From NCBI RefSeq assembly GCF_017310015.1, contig NZ_CP022297.1, forward strand, positions 2,356,001 to 2,420,000: a stretch of 64,000 nucleotides of DNA, in the 5' to 3' direction. Positions 16,370-25,976 of this stretch are shown here, piece by piece. Below the pieces are notes generated by a model, which ran no database searches, had not been told where the DNA came from, and worked only from the letters and a program-made list of their open reading frames with translations. The first letter of the stretch is position 1. The number at the start of each line of letters is the position of its first letter. This stretch comes from Marinobacterium iners. GTDB taxonomy: Bacteria; Pseudomonadota; Gammaproteobacteria; Pseudomonadales; Balneatricaceae. The translations under genes and the position numbers were made by a program.

Positions 16370-17344
16370 TTAGAAATCTACGCGGTAACCCAGAACCAGG
16401 GCGTCGCGGAAGTTGGCGTTAACATTCTGAGCATCGCTATCGAAGTCAAAGTAGTTAACCCAAACGCGTCCTTTACCACCCAGTTTGTGCATTACACCAA
16501 CAGCCCACTGGTTGCCTTCAGCACCGTTGACGTCGTTCTCGTAGTCAGAGTAACGAGCCATCAGCTGAGTCGCACCGATGTCGTAGGTACCAGCCAGTTC
16601 CCAAGCAGTTTCGTCGTTGACACCGTCTTCCTGCTCTTCATACTTGGCAGCCAGACCAAAGTCAGCGATTTTGTAGGAAGCTGCAACACCCCAAGTTTCC
16701 TTGTCGCTTACTGTACCAAATACGTCTTCCTGAACATCACCGTAAGAAGCAGCAACATACAGGTCGTTAGCGTTGTACTTAACAGCTACGTTGTAGCCGT
16801 CAACTTCGCTGTCTGCAACACCGTCAGCGTCATCGTTGTTACCGGCGATAACAGCACCACCGATGAACTGGAAGCCACCCATTACCGGAGAGTGGTATGC
16901 AACAGTATTGTCTTCACGCTTGTGAACATCGTTACCAAGCTGGTTCCACTCACCAGTAGTGCTGCTAGCAGTATCAAAGATACCGGTAGTCAGGTTGATG
17001 AGCAGGTAGTGCGGGTGGTACTGACGACCAACCAGGGCAGTACCCCAGTTACCGGTAGCACCCAGGTAAGACAAACGCGGCGCAAACATGTCTGCACCGT
17101 AACCACCTTTATCAGTGATGTTTACGTTTGCTTCCCAGTGGAACAGACCTTTGGTGCTTTCCAGGCCCAGATCAACATCACCCTTGATACCGATACGGGT
17201 AGAGCCGTCTTTCAGGTCCAGATCTGCATCATCTACAGAGTGCAGCTCGGCACGGAAAGAACCGTACAGAGTAGCGTCAGCCTGAGCGACCATCGGAGCA
17301 GTCATGGCACCAGCAACAGCCAGAGCAATCAGTGACTTTTTCAT
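16370..17344 (-). CDS. Outer membrane porin
   Basis: A 324-residue general diffusion porin. The ATG at 17344 has AAGGGG about 8 bases upstream and opens MKKSLIALAVAG, a signal peptide cleaved after AQA, followed by DATLYGSFRAEL. Alternating beta strands follow, and the protein ends YRVDF, whose terminal F is the outer-membrane assembly signal. This is the gram-negative porin family 4 type. It stands alone with its own terminator. Confidence 0.93.
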   Translation of the reverse strand: MKKSLIALAVAGAMTAPMVAQADATLYGSFRAELHSVDDADLDLKDGSTRIGIKGDVDLGLESTKGLFHWEANVNITDKGGYGADMFAPRLSYLGATGNWGTALVGRQYHPHYLLINLTTGIFDTASSTTGEWNQLGNDVHKREDNTVAYHSPVMGGFQFIGGAVIAGNNDDADGVADSEVDGYNVAVKYNANDLYVAASYGDVQEDVFGTVSDKETWGVAASYKIADFGLAAKYEEQEDGVNDETAWELAGTYDIGATQLMARYSDYENDVNGAEGNQWAVGVMHKLGGKGRVWVNYFDFDSDAQNVNANFRDALVLGYRVDF

Positions 17345-17665
17345 CAACATTTCCCCTTCATTCAACATACTAGTAGTGAATTCTAGTTTTTCTCAGCACT
17401 ATCAGCGCTATCAGAAAAATACTATAAATCCAGATTATTGCAAACCAATCAAAGCAAAAAGTTCCATAACTTTTAAACTTTTACCGGTTCGATGTTGCAT
17501 GGTAACTGCCCTCCCTTGCAAGGTTCTCTGCTGAGAATGGCTCGCGTCCGGCTGAGCAACCACCTAAATTGGCGGCATTACAGCACAAGCACCGCACTGG
17601 TGCAACCCTTTAGAGCCTTTGCTCGCAAGGGCTGGACGGGTTTTTGACCCCCGTCATAACAATAC
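17345..17665. other. Intergenic region between porin and hrpA
   Basis: About 320 bases without a gene. The porin promoter and leader must lie at 17360-17460, where the DNA is AT-rich. Near 17614-17635 an imperfect hairpin (AGCC/GGCT arms) follows the hrpA stop and may be its terminator. Nothing else recognised. Confidence 0.4.
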
Positions 17666-20600
17666 TCAAAGCTCGGCCAGGGCCTGTTTAAGGCGCTTCT
17701 CTGAAACAGTCACTTTTGTACCCAGCTGCTGGGCAAACAGGGACACTCTGTATTCCTCCAGCAGCCAGCGAAAACGACTCAGGGCCTGCGGTAACTCATG
17801 GCGCGCCCGGTACTCCTGCTCCTTTTTTTTATATTGCTGCCAGAATTGGCTTAATTGATCTGACAGCAGGCATTGCTGGCGGAGATCGCGCTGATATTTT
17901 TCCAGCCGGATTTCAATCGCCTGCAGATAGCGCGGATACTGTTGCAACCACTCCTCTTCTGTACGACTAAGGTAGTGCGGATGCATCAGTTCCGCCAACT
18001 GCTGCTTAATATCATTCAGGACAGGCACAGCCTGCAGGTTAATACGGCCACCCAGTTGTTTGTTAATACGGTGCACTGATTGATGACACTGCAGCACAAA
18101 CTGACCAATCTGCGCCACTTCGTCGGCAATACTGCCTCGCATCTGTTCACGCAGGGCATCAAAGCGATTTTCATCACGCGGCAGATTGTCGGGGTCAAGC
18201 CCGGACGCACGCCGTGCTGCCAGCAGCAGAACCTCATCTTCCAGCCTTTTGCGCTCAAACAGCTTTCCGGTCAGGATCAGACTCTGGTTCAGCTGCGGGA
18301 TATCGCGGCGCAGGTATTTGAGTTGTTGTGCCGGCAGTGACAACAGCAACAGTCGGCAGATGCCCAGCAGGCTTTCCTGCTGAGCCAGATCGGGAGAAGG
18401 CATTACTTTAAGTTCAATACTGTCCTGCCGATCAATCAGGGCAGGCCAGACTTCGACTTCGATACCACCTGCCTGACGCAGTCGCAATGACGCAGGCAAC
18501 TCACCAAAATCCCAACCGGTAATACCGATTTTGCCCCATTGTTGTGACGGCCCTGCCTGCAGTGCCGCTTCAGCCTTGTCACCGAAGCGACGGTTAAGCG
18601 CGTCCCAGTCACGCCCCTCCCCCACGACCCGATCCTTTTCGTCACGCAGGCGCAGGTTGAATCGATGATGCGGCTCCAGTTCTACATCACGCAGGGTATC
18701 GGCATCAATTCGGATACCGGTCATGCGCAGCAGCTGAAGCGCCAATGCTTCGTACAGGTCACCCTCTGCAAACACCACTGCAGCACAAAAGGCTTCAACA
18801 TAATTGGGTACAGGTACATAGTGCTTGCGCAATGATTTGGGCAGCCCCTTCAGAATCGCTGTCACCTTGTCCGCGAGCACCCCCGGCACCAGCCACTCCA
18901 GCCGTTGCAGCGGTGCGATACGCAGCAGTGCCAGGGGCAGTTCCAACGTCACGCCGTCATCCTCGGCACCTGGCTCAAACTGGTAGCTGAGTTTAAGCCG
19001 GGCTCCCTCCAGATCCAGATGATCCGGGTATTGGCGTGCTGTTACATGAGCCGCTTCTCGCTGCAGGATATCCTCTTCACGCATAAACAGCGCTTCGGGG
19101 TTATCCTGCTCGGCCTGTTTGCGCCAGTGTTCAAAGCCCTTGCCATTGACGAGATGAGTGCCATTCAGCTCTTCAAACCGTTTGGCATAAAAAGCGTACA
19201 ACTGCTCCTCATCCACCAACAGGTCGCGGCGGCGTGACTTGTCCTCCAGCGCCTCGACACTGGCCAGCAGTTCACGGTTATGCTGGAAGAAGGCGGCACT
19301 CGTTTGATACTCACCTTCTACCAGCGCCGCGCGAATGAATATTTCATGGGAGGCAACCGGATCGATGGCGCCATAGTTGACCTTGCGCTTGGGCACAATG
19401 ATCAACCCGAACAGGCTGACCTGCTCAGTCGCCACAACCTGAGCACGCTTTTTCTCCCAGTGCGGTTCCATCCATGTTTTCTTGATCAGATGCCGAGCCG
19501 GGGCTTCCACCCATTCAGGTTCAATCCGCGCCACCTGATGTGCAAACAGCTGACTGGTTTCCAGCAACTCTGCCGCCATGACCCACTTGGGAGCTTTCTT
19601 GAACACCCCCGAAGCCGGAAATATCTTGAAGCGACGGTTACGCGCACCCAGATACTCGCCTTTCTCCTGTTTGAAACCGATCTGGCTTAGCAGCCCAGCC
19701 AGCAGGGAACAATGCATCGCCTTGTAATCCGCTGGCTCGGTATTTTCCTTCAGGCCCAACTCACGGATGCTCAGGTGCAGCTGGCGGTGTACATCACGCC
19801 ATTCACGCAGACGCATGAAAGAAAGAAAGCTTTTCTGACACCAGCGCCGCAACTGGCCCTGGCTGAGCGCTTCGCGCTGTTCATTGTACAGATCCCACAG
19901 ATTGACCAGCGAGACGAAATCAGACTCTTCATCACTGTGTTCCTTGTGCTTCTGGTCTGCAGCCTGGCGTTTGTCATGCGGGCGCTCACGCGGATCCTGT
20001 ACGCTGAGTGCACTGGCAACTATGATCACCTCACGCAACGCATCCAGCCGGCCGGCCTCGATCACCATGCGCGCGATGCGCGGGTCCACGGGCAGCCTTG
20101 CCAGCTGCCGCCCAATCGGTGTCAGGTTGCGTGAACTGTCGACAGCGCCCAGTTCCTCCAGCAGCTTGTAGCCATCATTGACCATGCGACTATCGGGCGG
20201 ATCAACAAACGGGAAGTCTCGGACATCCCCCAACTTGAGCTGCAACATCTGCAAGATAACAGCTGCCAGATTGGTGCGCCGAATCTCGGCGTCGGTAAAC
20301 TCGGGTCTACCGAGAAAGTCTTCCTCGGAATAGAGGCGGACACAAATACCCGGCGCCACACGACCACAACGACCAGCGCGCTGATTGGCGCTGGCCTGGG
20401 ATACGGCCTCAACCGGAAGTCGCTGCACTTTGGAGCGATAGCTGTAGCGAGAGATACGCGCCAGACCGGGATCAATCACATAACGGATACCCGGCACAGT
20501 CAGCGATGTTTCAGCAACATTTGTAGACAGGATGATTCTTCTATTTTTGGTTCCCTTGGTGATAGACTCCTGCCATACATAAATTTCTTCAGAATCGTCA

Positions 20601-20722
20601 GGCTCGACATACTCATAGTCAGGGTCTTCGGGAGTGCCTTCAGGGACTAGCTCGTATTCCCACTCCTGATCTTTCGAGAAACCGAGGATCTGAGATTCGT
20701 TAGAATAATTTGTCATAAGCAT
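17666..20722 (-). pseudogene. hrpA: hrpA 3' fragment (DEAH helicase) fused to an element-encoded start
   Basis: The 1018 codons include HrpA from motif V onward: ILSTNVAETSLTVPG, then ASANQRAGRCGRV (motif VI) and the long C-terminal HrpA extension. Motifs I to IV (including Walker A and DEAH) are missing and should lie past the far end of the inserted element. The first 58 or so residues, an acidic stretch (WEYELVPEGTPEDPDYEY and following), are not HrpA and come from the AT-rich element; they keep the frame open and provide a start. The product cannot be an active helicase alone. Intact HrpA is about 1300 residues. Confidence 0.88.
20490..20722. other. Left junction of the AT-rich mobile element in hrpA
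   Basis: GC-rich hrpA coding DNA gives way to AT-rich DNA across 20490-20545, inside the codons for R-R-I-I-L-S-T-N-V-A-E-T-S-L. Codons for R-R-I-I and S-T-N-V-A-E-T already look AT-rich, so the crossover may be at about 20495-20505 and the element end itself may mimic hrpA codons. The recombinase gene starts at 20723. The exact core cannot be set without the other junction. Confidence 0.6.
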
Positions 20723-22582
20723 ATGAAAAAAGCGTATTTATACAGTCGTGTATCAAAAGAGAAACAGGCGAAGTTCGGTAAGGGTCTTCTGCGACAGACC
20801 GAGCTTGCCAAAGAATTCTTGGCTCAATACCCCGAATATGAGATTGCTGACATTTTCGAGGATGCCGGAACTTCAGCATTCTATCCGAAGAATGTGAAGA
20901 AAGATGCTGGTCTAGGTGGATTCCTTCAGGTTGTCAGGGAAGGAAAGATTGAACCCGATTCCCTTCTTGTTGTTGAGGCAGTAGACCGAATCTCACGATT
21001 AGGTATCAGAAAAGGTCAGAAAATTTTTGACGAGCTGCGTGATCACAAAATCAACGTTGCTATTGTGAAATTCAATCTGGTGCTCTGGTGGTGGGAAGAC
21101 AACGACCTTGCCAACTCTATCCAGATCACATCTGGCCTATACCTTGGCCGCTTGGAGTCAGAGCAAAAGAGTAAACGAATACTCAAGACATTTGAGTTCT
21201 ACTTAGATGAAACACGGAAAAGAAAACGACTCTTTAAGAAAGGTGTGAAGCCTACTTGGTTGGAGCTTAATGAAGACGAATCCGGCTTTATCTGCCCTCC
21301 TGAAAATAGAGCCATTATTGAACATATCTTTAAGATGAAGCTCCATGACAAGCTTGGAGTCAGGAGAATTGTTCATTACCTCAATCGAGAAGGTATCAAG
21401 CCGTTCAGTGATAGTGAAGTCTGGACATATACTGCCGTAAGCAATCTTCTAAGAAATATTGCTGTTTGTGGAATATATCAGCCTGTCACCAGAGCGAGAG
21501 AAGAACATGCGAGGAATGACCCTGAGTTATTGGAACAAATCGAATCAGGAATGAGGATTGATATACCTAATGGAGAACCTATTGATAATTACTATCCTCA
21601 AATAATTGATTTAGACACATTTCATGCCACTCAAGGCACATTCCAGAAACGAGCTTCTACTGTAAAGCTGAAAGGAAGGAAAGGTTCATTTAAGAATCTA
21701 TTCAGACATCTAACCTTCTGCCGCAAATGCGGAAGCGTATATAATATAAAGGCTAAATATTTGTGCTGCATGAATCCCAAGCATCCATGCACCAACAGCT
21801 ATATCATATATGATAAGTTTGAAGAGAAGATTCTGACATACTTCAAATCTAAAGAGTTTCTTGAAGACATTCAGAACATAGATGAAAAGCCTTCTGAAGT
21901 TAACAATCTAAAAAACAAAGCGAACAACTTAAAGCAGATACAGAAGAATCTGGAGATTGCTCTTGAAACAGCAAAAGACATTGGCTTCATATCAAGAACA
22001 GTTGAGCGAATAAACCAGATTGCAGAAGAAATAGAAGATATAAATCTACAAATAGCAGAAGATACTAACCGCCTGAATCGAGTGAGAATCTTCAATATTG
22101 ATAATTCGTTCAATCTTGACGACCCACTGAATAGAGAAAAATTTAATCTTATAATTAGAAACGAGATTGAATACATTCAATTCTATAACAAATATATATT
22201 CATTCGTATTAAAGATGCTGATTATGAGATTGTTACACATGAATACTTACCAGATCTATTGCTGAAAAAGTATGACAATCCTCATGCAAATGGATTAGAA
22301 AGAAGTCCTGCAAGAAGACCTGTTGATCTAGATAATATTCATATTACAAATACGGATAAATTTTTAGAAAAATATAAAAGGGTTATTGATACAAGAATCA
22401 CAAAGTATATCTTTCAACGACAGATTGATGAAGGATTAACAAGGAAGCAGACAACACGACTGCTAACCAAACAAGACCTATCACTTTCATTAGAAGAAAT
22501 TGATGACATTAGAAAAACAATGAATTCAGACAAAATGGCTGAACTAACTCGAAAAGAATTAGAACAACAAAAAGCATCATAA
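20723..22582 (+). CDS. Large serine recombinase (element integrase)
   Basis: A 619-residue recombinase. Residues 1 to 160 are the resolvase catalytic domain, opening MKKAYLYSRVSKEKQ with the nucleophile S8, then the GLLRQTELAKEF, EDAGTSAF and VVEAVDRISRLG segments. Residues 170 to 280 fit the recombinase domain (VRRIVHYLNREGIKPFS). A zinc ribbon follows: CRKCGSVY near 332 and CCMNPKHPC near 350. A coiled coil lies at about 390 to 450, and the long C-terminus is lysine-rich. Its ATG is directly back to back with the start of the hrpA fragment (CATATG, 20720-20725), so its promoter must lie inside that fragment. It very probably integrates and excises the element at hrpA. Confidence 0.92.
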   Translation: MKKAYLYSRVSKEKQAKFGKGLLRQTELAKEFLAQYPEYEIADIFEDAGTSAFYPKNVKKDAGLGGFLQVVREGKIEPDSLLVVEAVDRISRLGIRKGQKIFDELRDHKINVAIVKFNLVLWWWEDNDLANSIQITSGLYLGRLESEQKSKRILKTFEFYLDETRKRKRLFKKGVKPTWLELNEDESGFICPPENRAIIEHIFKMKLHDKLGVRRIVHYLNREGIKPFSDSEVWTYTAVSNLLRNIAVCGIYQPVTRAREEHARNDPELLEQIESGMRIDIPNGEPIDNYYPQIIDLDTFHATQGTFQKRASTVKLKGRKGSFKNLFRHLTFCRKCGSVYNIKAKYLCCMNPKHPCTNSYIIYDKFEEKILTYFKSKEFLEDIQNIDEKPSEVNNLKNKANNLKQIQKNLEIALETAKDIGFISRTVERINQIAEEIEDINLQIAEDTNRLNRVRIFNIDNSFNLDDPLNREKFNLIIRNEIEYIQFYNKYIFIRIKDADYEIVTHEYLPDLLLKKYDNPHANGLERSPARRPVDLDNIHITNTDKFLEKYKRVIDTRITKYIFQRQIDEGLTRKQTTRLLTKQDLSLSLEEIDDIRKTMNSDKMAELTRKELEQQKAS

Positions 22583-22584
22583 CG

Positions 22585-22607
22585 AAAAGCTCCTGAACAG
22601 GGGCTTT
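22585..22607 (+). terminator. Terminator after the recombinase
   Basis: AAAGC and GCTTT arms (22586-22590, 22603-22607) with inner CCTG/CAGG pairing; it starts 3 bases past the stop codon. Confidence 0.65.
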
Positions 22608-22659
22608 CCATACCCTAACATTAGAAAATAATTGAATTATCATTGATAAATCATTAAAA

Positions 22660-22736
22660 AATATTTAATCACTCATTGATAAATATTTAATCAATCATTT
22701 AATACCCATTGACGTGCCATTGATTAATAATATAAT
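22660..22736 (+). promoter_or_regulatory. Promoter with two 20-bp AT-rich repeats
   Basis: Two copies of AATATTTAATCAATCATTGA-like sequence at 22660-22679 and 22682-22701 (22-base period, one mismatch each) sit just upstream of TTGACG (22709-22714), 16 bases, TATAAT (22731-22736). The same repeat recurs at 26.6 and 40.9 kb. It drives the gene at 22770. Confidence 0.68.
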
Positions 22737-22769
22737 AATAATTCATTCACAAAACAGGATACATTGACA

Positions 22770-23351
22770 ATGAATTATCTAAACATTGTTAATGAAAACT
22801 GCAATTATAAATTCTTCATTGAGTTCACCAACCAGAATCATTTCGGTGAAGAATTCACTTGTGAAGGTAATGTAATAAAGTTTGCTGGCCTTCCTATCGA
22901 AGAAGCCCTTTTCCATTACCCTGAACTTCCTCATCTGACATTTGACGATAGCCCCTATAATTCGCCAAATTCATTTTGCTTGAAGATAGAACCCTTTGAG
23001 CTGTTCACACTGGTCTATTTCATGTATGACCTCACTACAGAAATACCGATTAGAATTTTGAACAGAAAAGGAATGGATAATATTGAGGAATGGATCAAGA
23101 ATGTCTATCACCTCTACTCTCCTTTTCAGTTCAAGAAGATAGTTGAGGCTGGATTGCTGAAGGACTACAAGACGAATCTAACGACCAAGAAGGTTATTGA
23201 GTGGAGTGGCGACACAACAATCACTCACATCATGAAAGAATTGAAGTCTGAAGATTGTGTTGTGTTCAGAAGGGACGAAACAGGAAGATTTACAGGGGAA
23301 AGAATAAAGCCTCTTGTAAGAGAGGCTTTGGTTACTTCAGTGGCTCATTGA
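22770..23351 (+). CDS. Unknown protein with repeat-bearing promoter
   Basis: About 193 residues. ATG 22770 (AGGA upstream) is preferred to the TTG at 22764. The protein is acidic and has no signal peptide or membrane segment. The middle has LCLKIEPFELFTLVYFMYDL-like hydrophobic strands, and the C-terminal half has WSGDTTITHIMKEL. No family recognised. Its last 20 bases overlap the 3' end of the convergent gene at 23332, and a terminator hairpin lies inside its final codons. Confidence 0.6.
   Translation: MNYLNIVNENCNYKFFIEFTNQNHFGEEFTCEGNVIKFAGLPIEEALFHYPELPHLTFDDSPYNSPNSFCLKIEPFELFTLVYFMYDLTTEIPIRILNRKGMDNIEEWIKNVYHLYSPFQFKKIVEAGLLKDYKTNLTTKKVIEWSGDTTITHIMKELKSEDCVVFRRDETGRFTGERIKPLVREALVTSVAH
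23306..23329 (-). terminator. Terminator inside the 3' end of the convergent gene
   Basis: AAAGCCTCT (23306-23314) pairs perfectly with AGAGGCTTT (23321-23329) with a 6-base loop. It lies directly past the minus-strand stop at 23332 and within the last codons of the plus-strand gene. Confidence 0.72.
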
Positions 23352-23994
23352 ACCAGACCTTCTTACCGTCACAGACATAGTAATACTTCAAGGTGACACT
23401 CCCTGTAAGCGAGTATGGGGCTGAAGTTGGAGTGCAGTTGGCTAATGAGTAGGTTGTTGTCGTAGAACCACCAGAACCGCCTGTAGAGCCTGTAGAGCCG
23501 CTTCCTGAAGTAGATCCAGTAGTAGAAGTCGTAGAACCTGTTAAGTCAAAAGGAATTGTAATAGTTGCATACTCATAAGCTGTAATGACATTACCCTGTT
23601 CGTCTTTGTAGACATCAACAGTTTCAGTCCATTCACTTGTAGACATATCAAAGTTGAACATCTGACCTGAGTTGGATTCCACTTCTTTTGTCAGAGTCAT
23701 ATAAGTGTTAGTCCATTTTTCGTGAATAGCACTGCCCTTTCGATCAACGACAGTTCTCTTAGCTGAAATAAGTTGAGCATTTGTCGTATCAGTCTTTACC
23801 TTTGCTCCTTCTTTCATGGCTTTTACATTATGAGAATTGACATAGTAAACATCTAACTTGCCCTGTATTTCTTCTTGAACCGCTCCATATCTTTTCTGAT
23901 TCAAAGTATCATTATTCGAGCTTATAGCATCGTATTGACCAGCATGAGTAATGCTGGAAATTGAAATAAACATTAAAAATAGATATTTTTTCAT
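23332..23994 (-). CDS. Exported protein, N-module member of an exported trio
   Basis: A 220-residue protein with a signal peptide (MKKYLFLMFISISSITHA, cleaved before GQ), so it is secreted or periplasmic. Residues 19 to 60 (YDAISSNNDTLNQKRYGAVQ and on to KLDVYYVN) match the N-terminal half of the next gene's product (ISINNDAINSKKFTSVVEGV, KLGSEYQN). A Gly/Ser/Thr-rich linker near 150 to 175 precedes a small C-terminal domain with two cysteines. Strong RBS (AGGAGG). It is the last gene of the 23.3-25.6 kb minus-strand group. Confidence 0.7.
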   Translation of the reverse strand: MKKYLFLMFISISSITHAGQYDAISSNNDTLNQKRYGAVQEEIQGKLDVYYVNSHNVKAMKEGAKVKTDTTNAQLISAKRTVVDRKGSAIHEKWTNTYMTLTKEVESNSGQMFNFDMSTSEWTETVDVYKDEQGNVITAYEYATITIPFDLTGSTTSTTGSTSGSGSTGSTGGSGGSTTTTYSLANCTPTSAPYSLTGSVTLKYYYVCDGKKVWFNEPLK

Positions 23995-24005
23995 AAGACC
24001 TCCTT

Positions 24006-24974
24006 TTATAACACAGACGAAATATCTTTACCGCACACCTTTTCTAAAAACGTACTGTCTTTCATTATATATTGATTATTATCATATACTGAAGTAAAAG
24101 AGGAATAGTCCTTATCAGCATGAGCATAGAATAAGACGAATTGATCCCACTCAGTAGCTGTTACAAGAACATCGTTTTTGTCGAAATAAGTAACAGGAAA
24201 TCTTTTAGATGTATCCCATACACCTTCTTCATAATAAGGAATTGGTGTTACTTCATAATCTACTGAGAATCCATATTTGCTGAAATCCTTCTTATAACCA
24301 TATCCGATTGTTGTATCTATTGTTCCAATAGTGTCTCCATTCTTATTGGCTATGTTCATTGGATAACCAACTCTTGCACAACCATACACTGGATAAACTG
24401 ATAAATCTTTTGTCTTTAATGTATCTTTGTCTGCAAACTTGAAACCTTTACCTGATAACATTCCATCAATTTGAGCAACAGATATATTTAAAGTCTCCCC
24501 ACCTTCAGCCATACCATAATATACATTTTCTGGTGTAGGAGGCGCAGTAGTGAAAAGACTATCGTCAGGGAATATAGAATCCTGAATCACAGTTAATTGA
24601 TTTTCATTGTAAGCCATATCAACACTGTTCATTATTTTTGTATTTAGTAAGTTCTTAGATATAGCACCTTCTGAAAAGGTATAAGTAACTTCATACTTTG
24701 TTTCACCACCAACGACCACTTTCTTATATGTGTAGTTAGTCCAAGTTTTTGTGAATTCCGTACCATCGTCATAAGCATTAGTGTAAGGATCATAGTTTTC
24801 ATTTTGATATTCTGAACCTAACTTAGCCTTTACACCCTCAACTACAGAAGTGAATTTTTTGCTATTTATAGCATCATTATTTATAGATATTGCTGATAAC
24901 GATTCTCTTGCTGATGCTATGGAGACATAGCAAGCAAGTATCGAAACCACTATTAATTTAATTGAATTATTCAT
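24006..24974 (-). CDS. Exported two-module protein
   Basis: 322 residues from the ATG at 24974 (AGAGG upstream), chosen over the upstream in-frame ATG at 25055 because it gives a clean signal peptide (MNNSIKLIVVSILACYVSIASA). The N-terminal module resembles the product of the gene at 23332; the C-terminal 150 residues (LSVYPVYGCARVGYPMNI, YGFSVDYEV, PVTYFDKNDVL, WDQFVLFYAHAD, KVCG) match the product of the gene at 24994. It therefore joins both domains in one chain. The paired cysteines suggest a disulfide in the periplasm or outside. Function unknown. Confidence 0.72.
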   Translation of the reverse strand: MNNSIKLIVVSILACYVSIASARESLSAISINNDAINSKKFTSVVEGVKAKLGSEYQNENYDPYTNAYDDGTEFTKTWTNYTYKKVVVGGETKYEVTYTFSEGAISKNLLNTKIMNSVDMAYNENQLTVIQDSIFPDDSLFTTAPPTPENVYYGMAEGGETLNISVAQIDGMLSGKGFKFADKDTLKTKDLSVYPVYGCARVGYPMNIANKNGDTIGTIDTTIGYGYKKDFSKYGFSVDYEVTPIPYYEEGVWDTSKRFPVTYFDKNDVLVTATEWDQFVLFYAHADKDYSSFTSVYDNNQYIMKDSTFLEKVCGKDISSVL

Positions 24975-24993
24975 ATTTAAGCCTCTCTTATTG

Positions 24994-25587
24994 TTATTTG
25001 TTGAATACTGGAGCCATGTTAGATCCACATACTTTGCTCCAGAAAGCAGTGTCATTAAATGCTTTTACGTTAGGAGTACCACTATTATCAGCATATGCAT
25101 AAAACATAATGAATTGGTCCCAATCACTTCTCATTCTTAAAACATCGTTCTTATCAAAATAAGTTAATGGTTTTCTATTAGATACATTCCACAAACCAGA
25201 GCTGAAAGCAGGGTCTGAAGCTGAAACTCTAAAATCAACTGAGAATCCGTATGAACTTAAGTTGTAGCGATAACCATAATTCTTAGTTGGATTAATAACC
25301 CCTATCTTGAAACCATTAGCATTAGTAATGTTCATTGAATATCCAACCTTTGCACAACCGTAGATCGGATACTGAGATAAGTTTTTATTGCTTAAAACAC
25401 TTTCATCAACGAAGGTAACTCCAGTTCCATTAGCTGGAATCACCCTAGCAACATTCCCACCTACATTCTGAACACTCCAAGCTGAACCATATGAAACATT
25501 GGCAGCATGAGCAGTATTCGCAGATAAATATGCTGGGATAGATAAAGCAAAAATTGCTGAAATTGTTATTCTTTGTAAATTAGTCAT
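24994..25587 (-). CDS. Exported protein, C-module member of the trio
   Basis: 197 residues: signal peptide (cleaved after ANTAHA), then one domain containing LSQYPIYGCAKVGYSMNI, YGFSVDFRV, PLTYFDKNDVL, WDQFIMFYAYAD and a terminal KVCG. The same landmarks occur in the same order in the gene at 24006. Good RBS (AGAGG). It is the first gene of the group, and an alternating A/T palindrome lies 68 bases upstream at 25655-25670. Confidence 0.72.
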   Translation of the reverse strand: MTNLQRITISAIFALSIPAYLSANTAHAANVSYGSAWSVQNVGGNVARVIPANGTGVTFVDESVLSNKNLSQYPIYGCAKVGYSMNITNANGFKIGVINPTKNYGYRYNLSSYGFSVDFRVSASDPAFSSGLWNVSNRKPLTYFDKNDVLRMRSDWDQFIMFYAYADNSGTPNVKAFNDTAFWSKVCGSNMAPVFNK

Positions 25588-25721
25588 AATAAACCTCTTA
25601 TTATTTTTGTCCTTTACTAAAAAATTACCATATCATTATAATATGTCAACACTGTATATATTATATATATTGATTTTATTTTTAATTGGTATACAATTAA
25701 AGAAAATAGAAGGGGAATATT

Positions 25722-25928
25722 ATGAATAGATTAAAAGAATTTTGGCTTGAAGAAAAAAGAATATTATTTTGGGATGTGCCACCAATAGGATTAGTGATTT
25801 ATTTGTTAATTACAATAATGCCTGCTCTCGTAATAATTATGAATACCGATAAAGGATTTTTATGGTTAGCTGCTTTCTATGCACAAATTGTTGGAGTGGA
25901 TTTGACAGGATTTACATTCGGAAATTAA
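25722..25928 (+). CDS. Small membrane protein
   Basis: 68 residues, with GGGGA upstream. The sequence VPPIGLVIYLLITIMPALVIIM and LWLAAFYAQIVGVDLTGF form two likely membrane helices. A promoter TTGATT (25670-25675), 16 bases, TACAAT (25692-25697) is plausible. It is divergent from the exported trio and ends at a good terminator. No family recognised. Confidence 0.6.
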   Translation: MNRLKEFWLEEKRILFWDVPPIGLVIYLLITIMPALVIIMNTDKGFLWLAAFYAQIVGVDLTGFTFGN

Positions 25929-25929
25929 A

Positions 25930-25960
25930 AAAGGGAGTCATAATGCTCCCTTTCTTTTTT
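25930..25960 (+). terminator. Bidirectional terminator
   Basis: AAAGGGAG (25930-25937) pairs with CTCCCTTT (25946-25953), followed by CTTTTTT. It separates the small membrane gene from the convergent gene at 25977. Confidence 0.8.
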
Positions 25961-25976
25961 ATCTAATCATTGTGTC

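Noticed and set aside
16361..17335. Plus-strand ORF of 324 codons
   Set aside because: Exact antisense of the porin gene; composition (V/T/S-rich) is that of a shadow frame.
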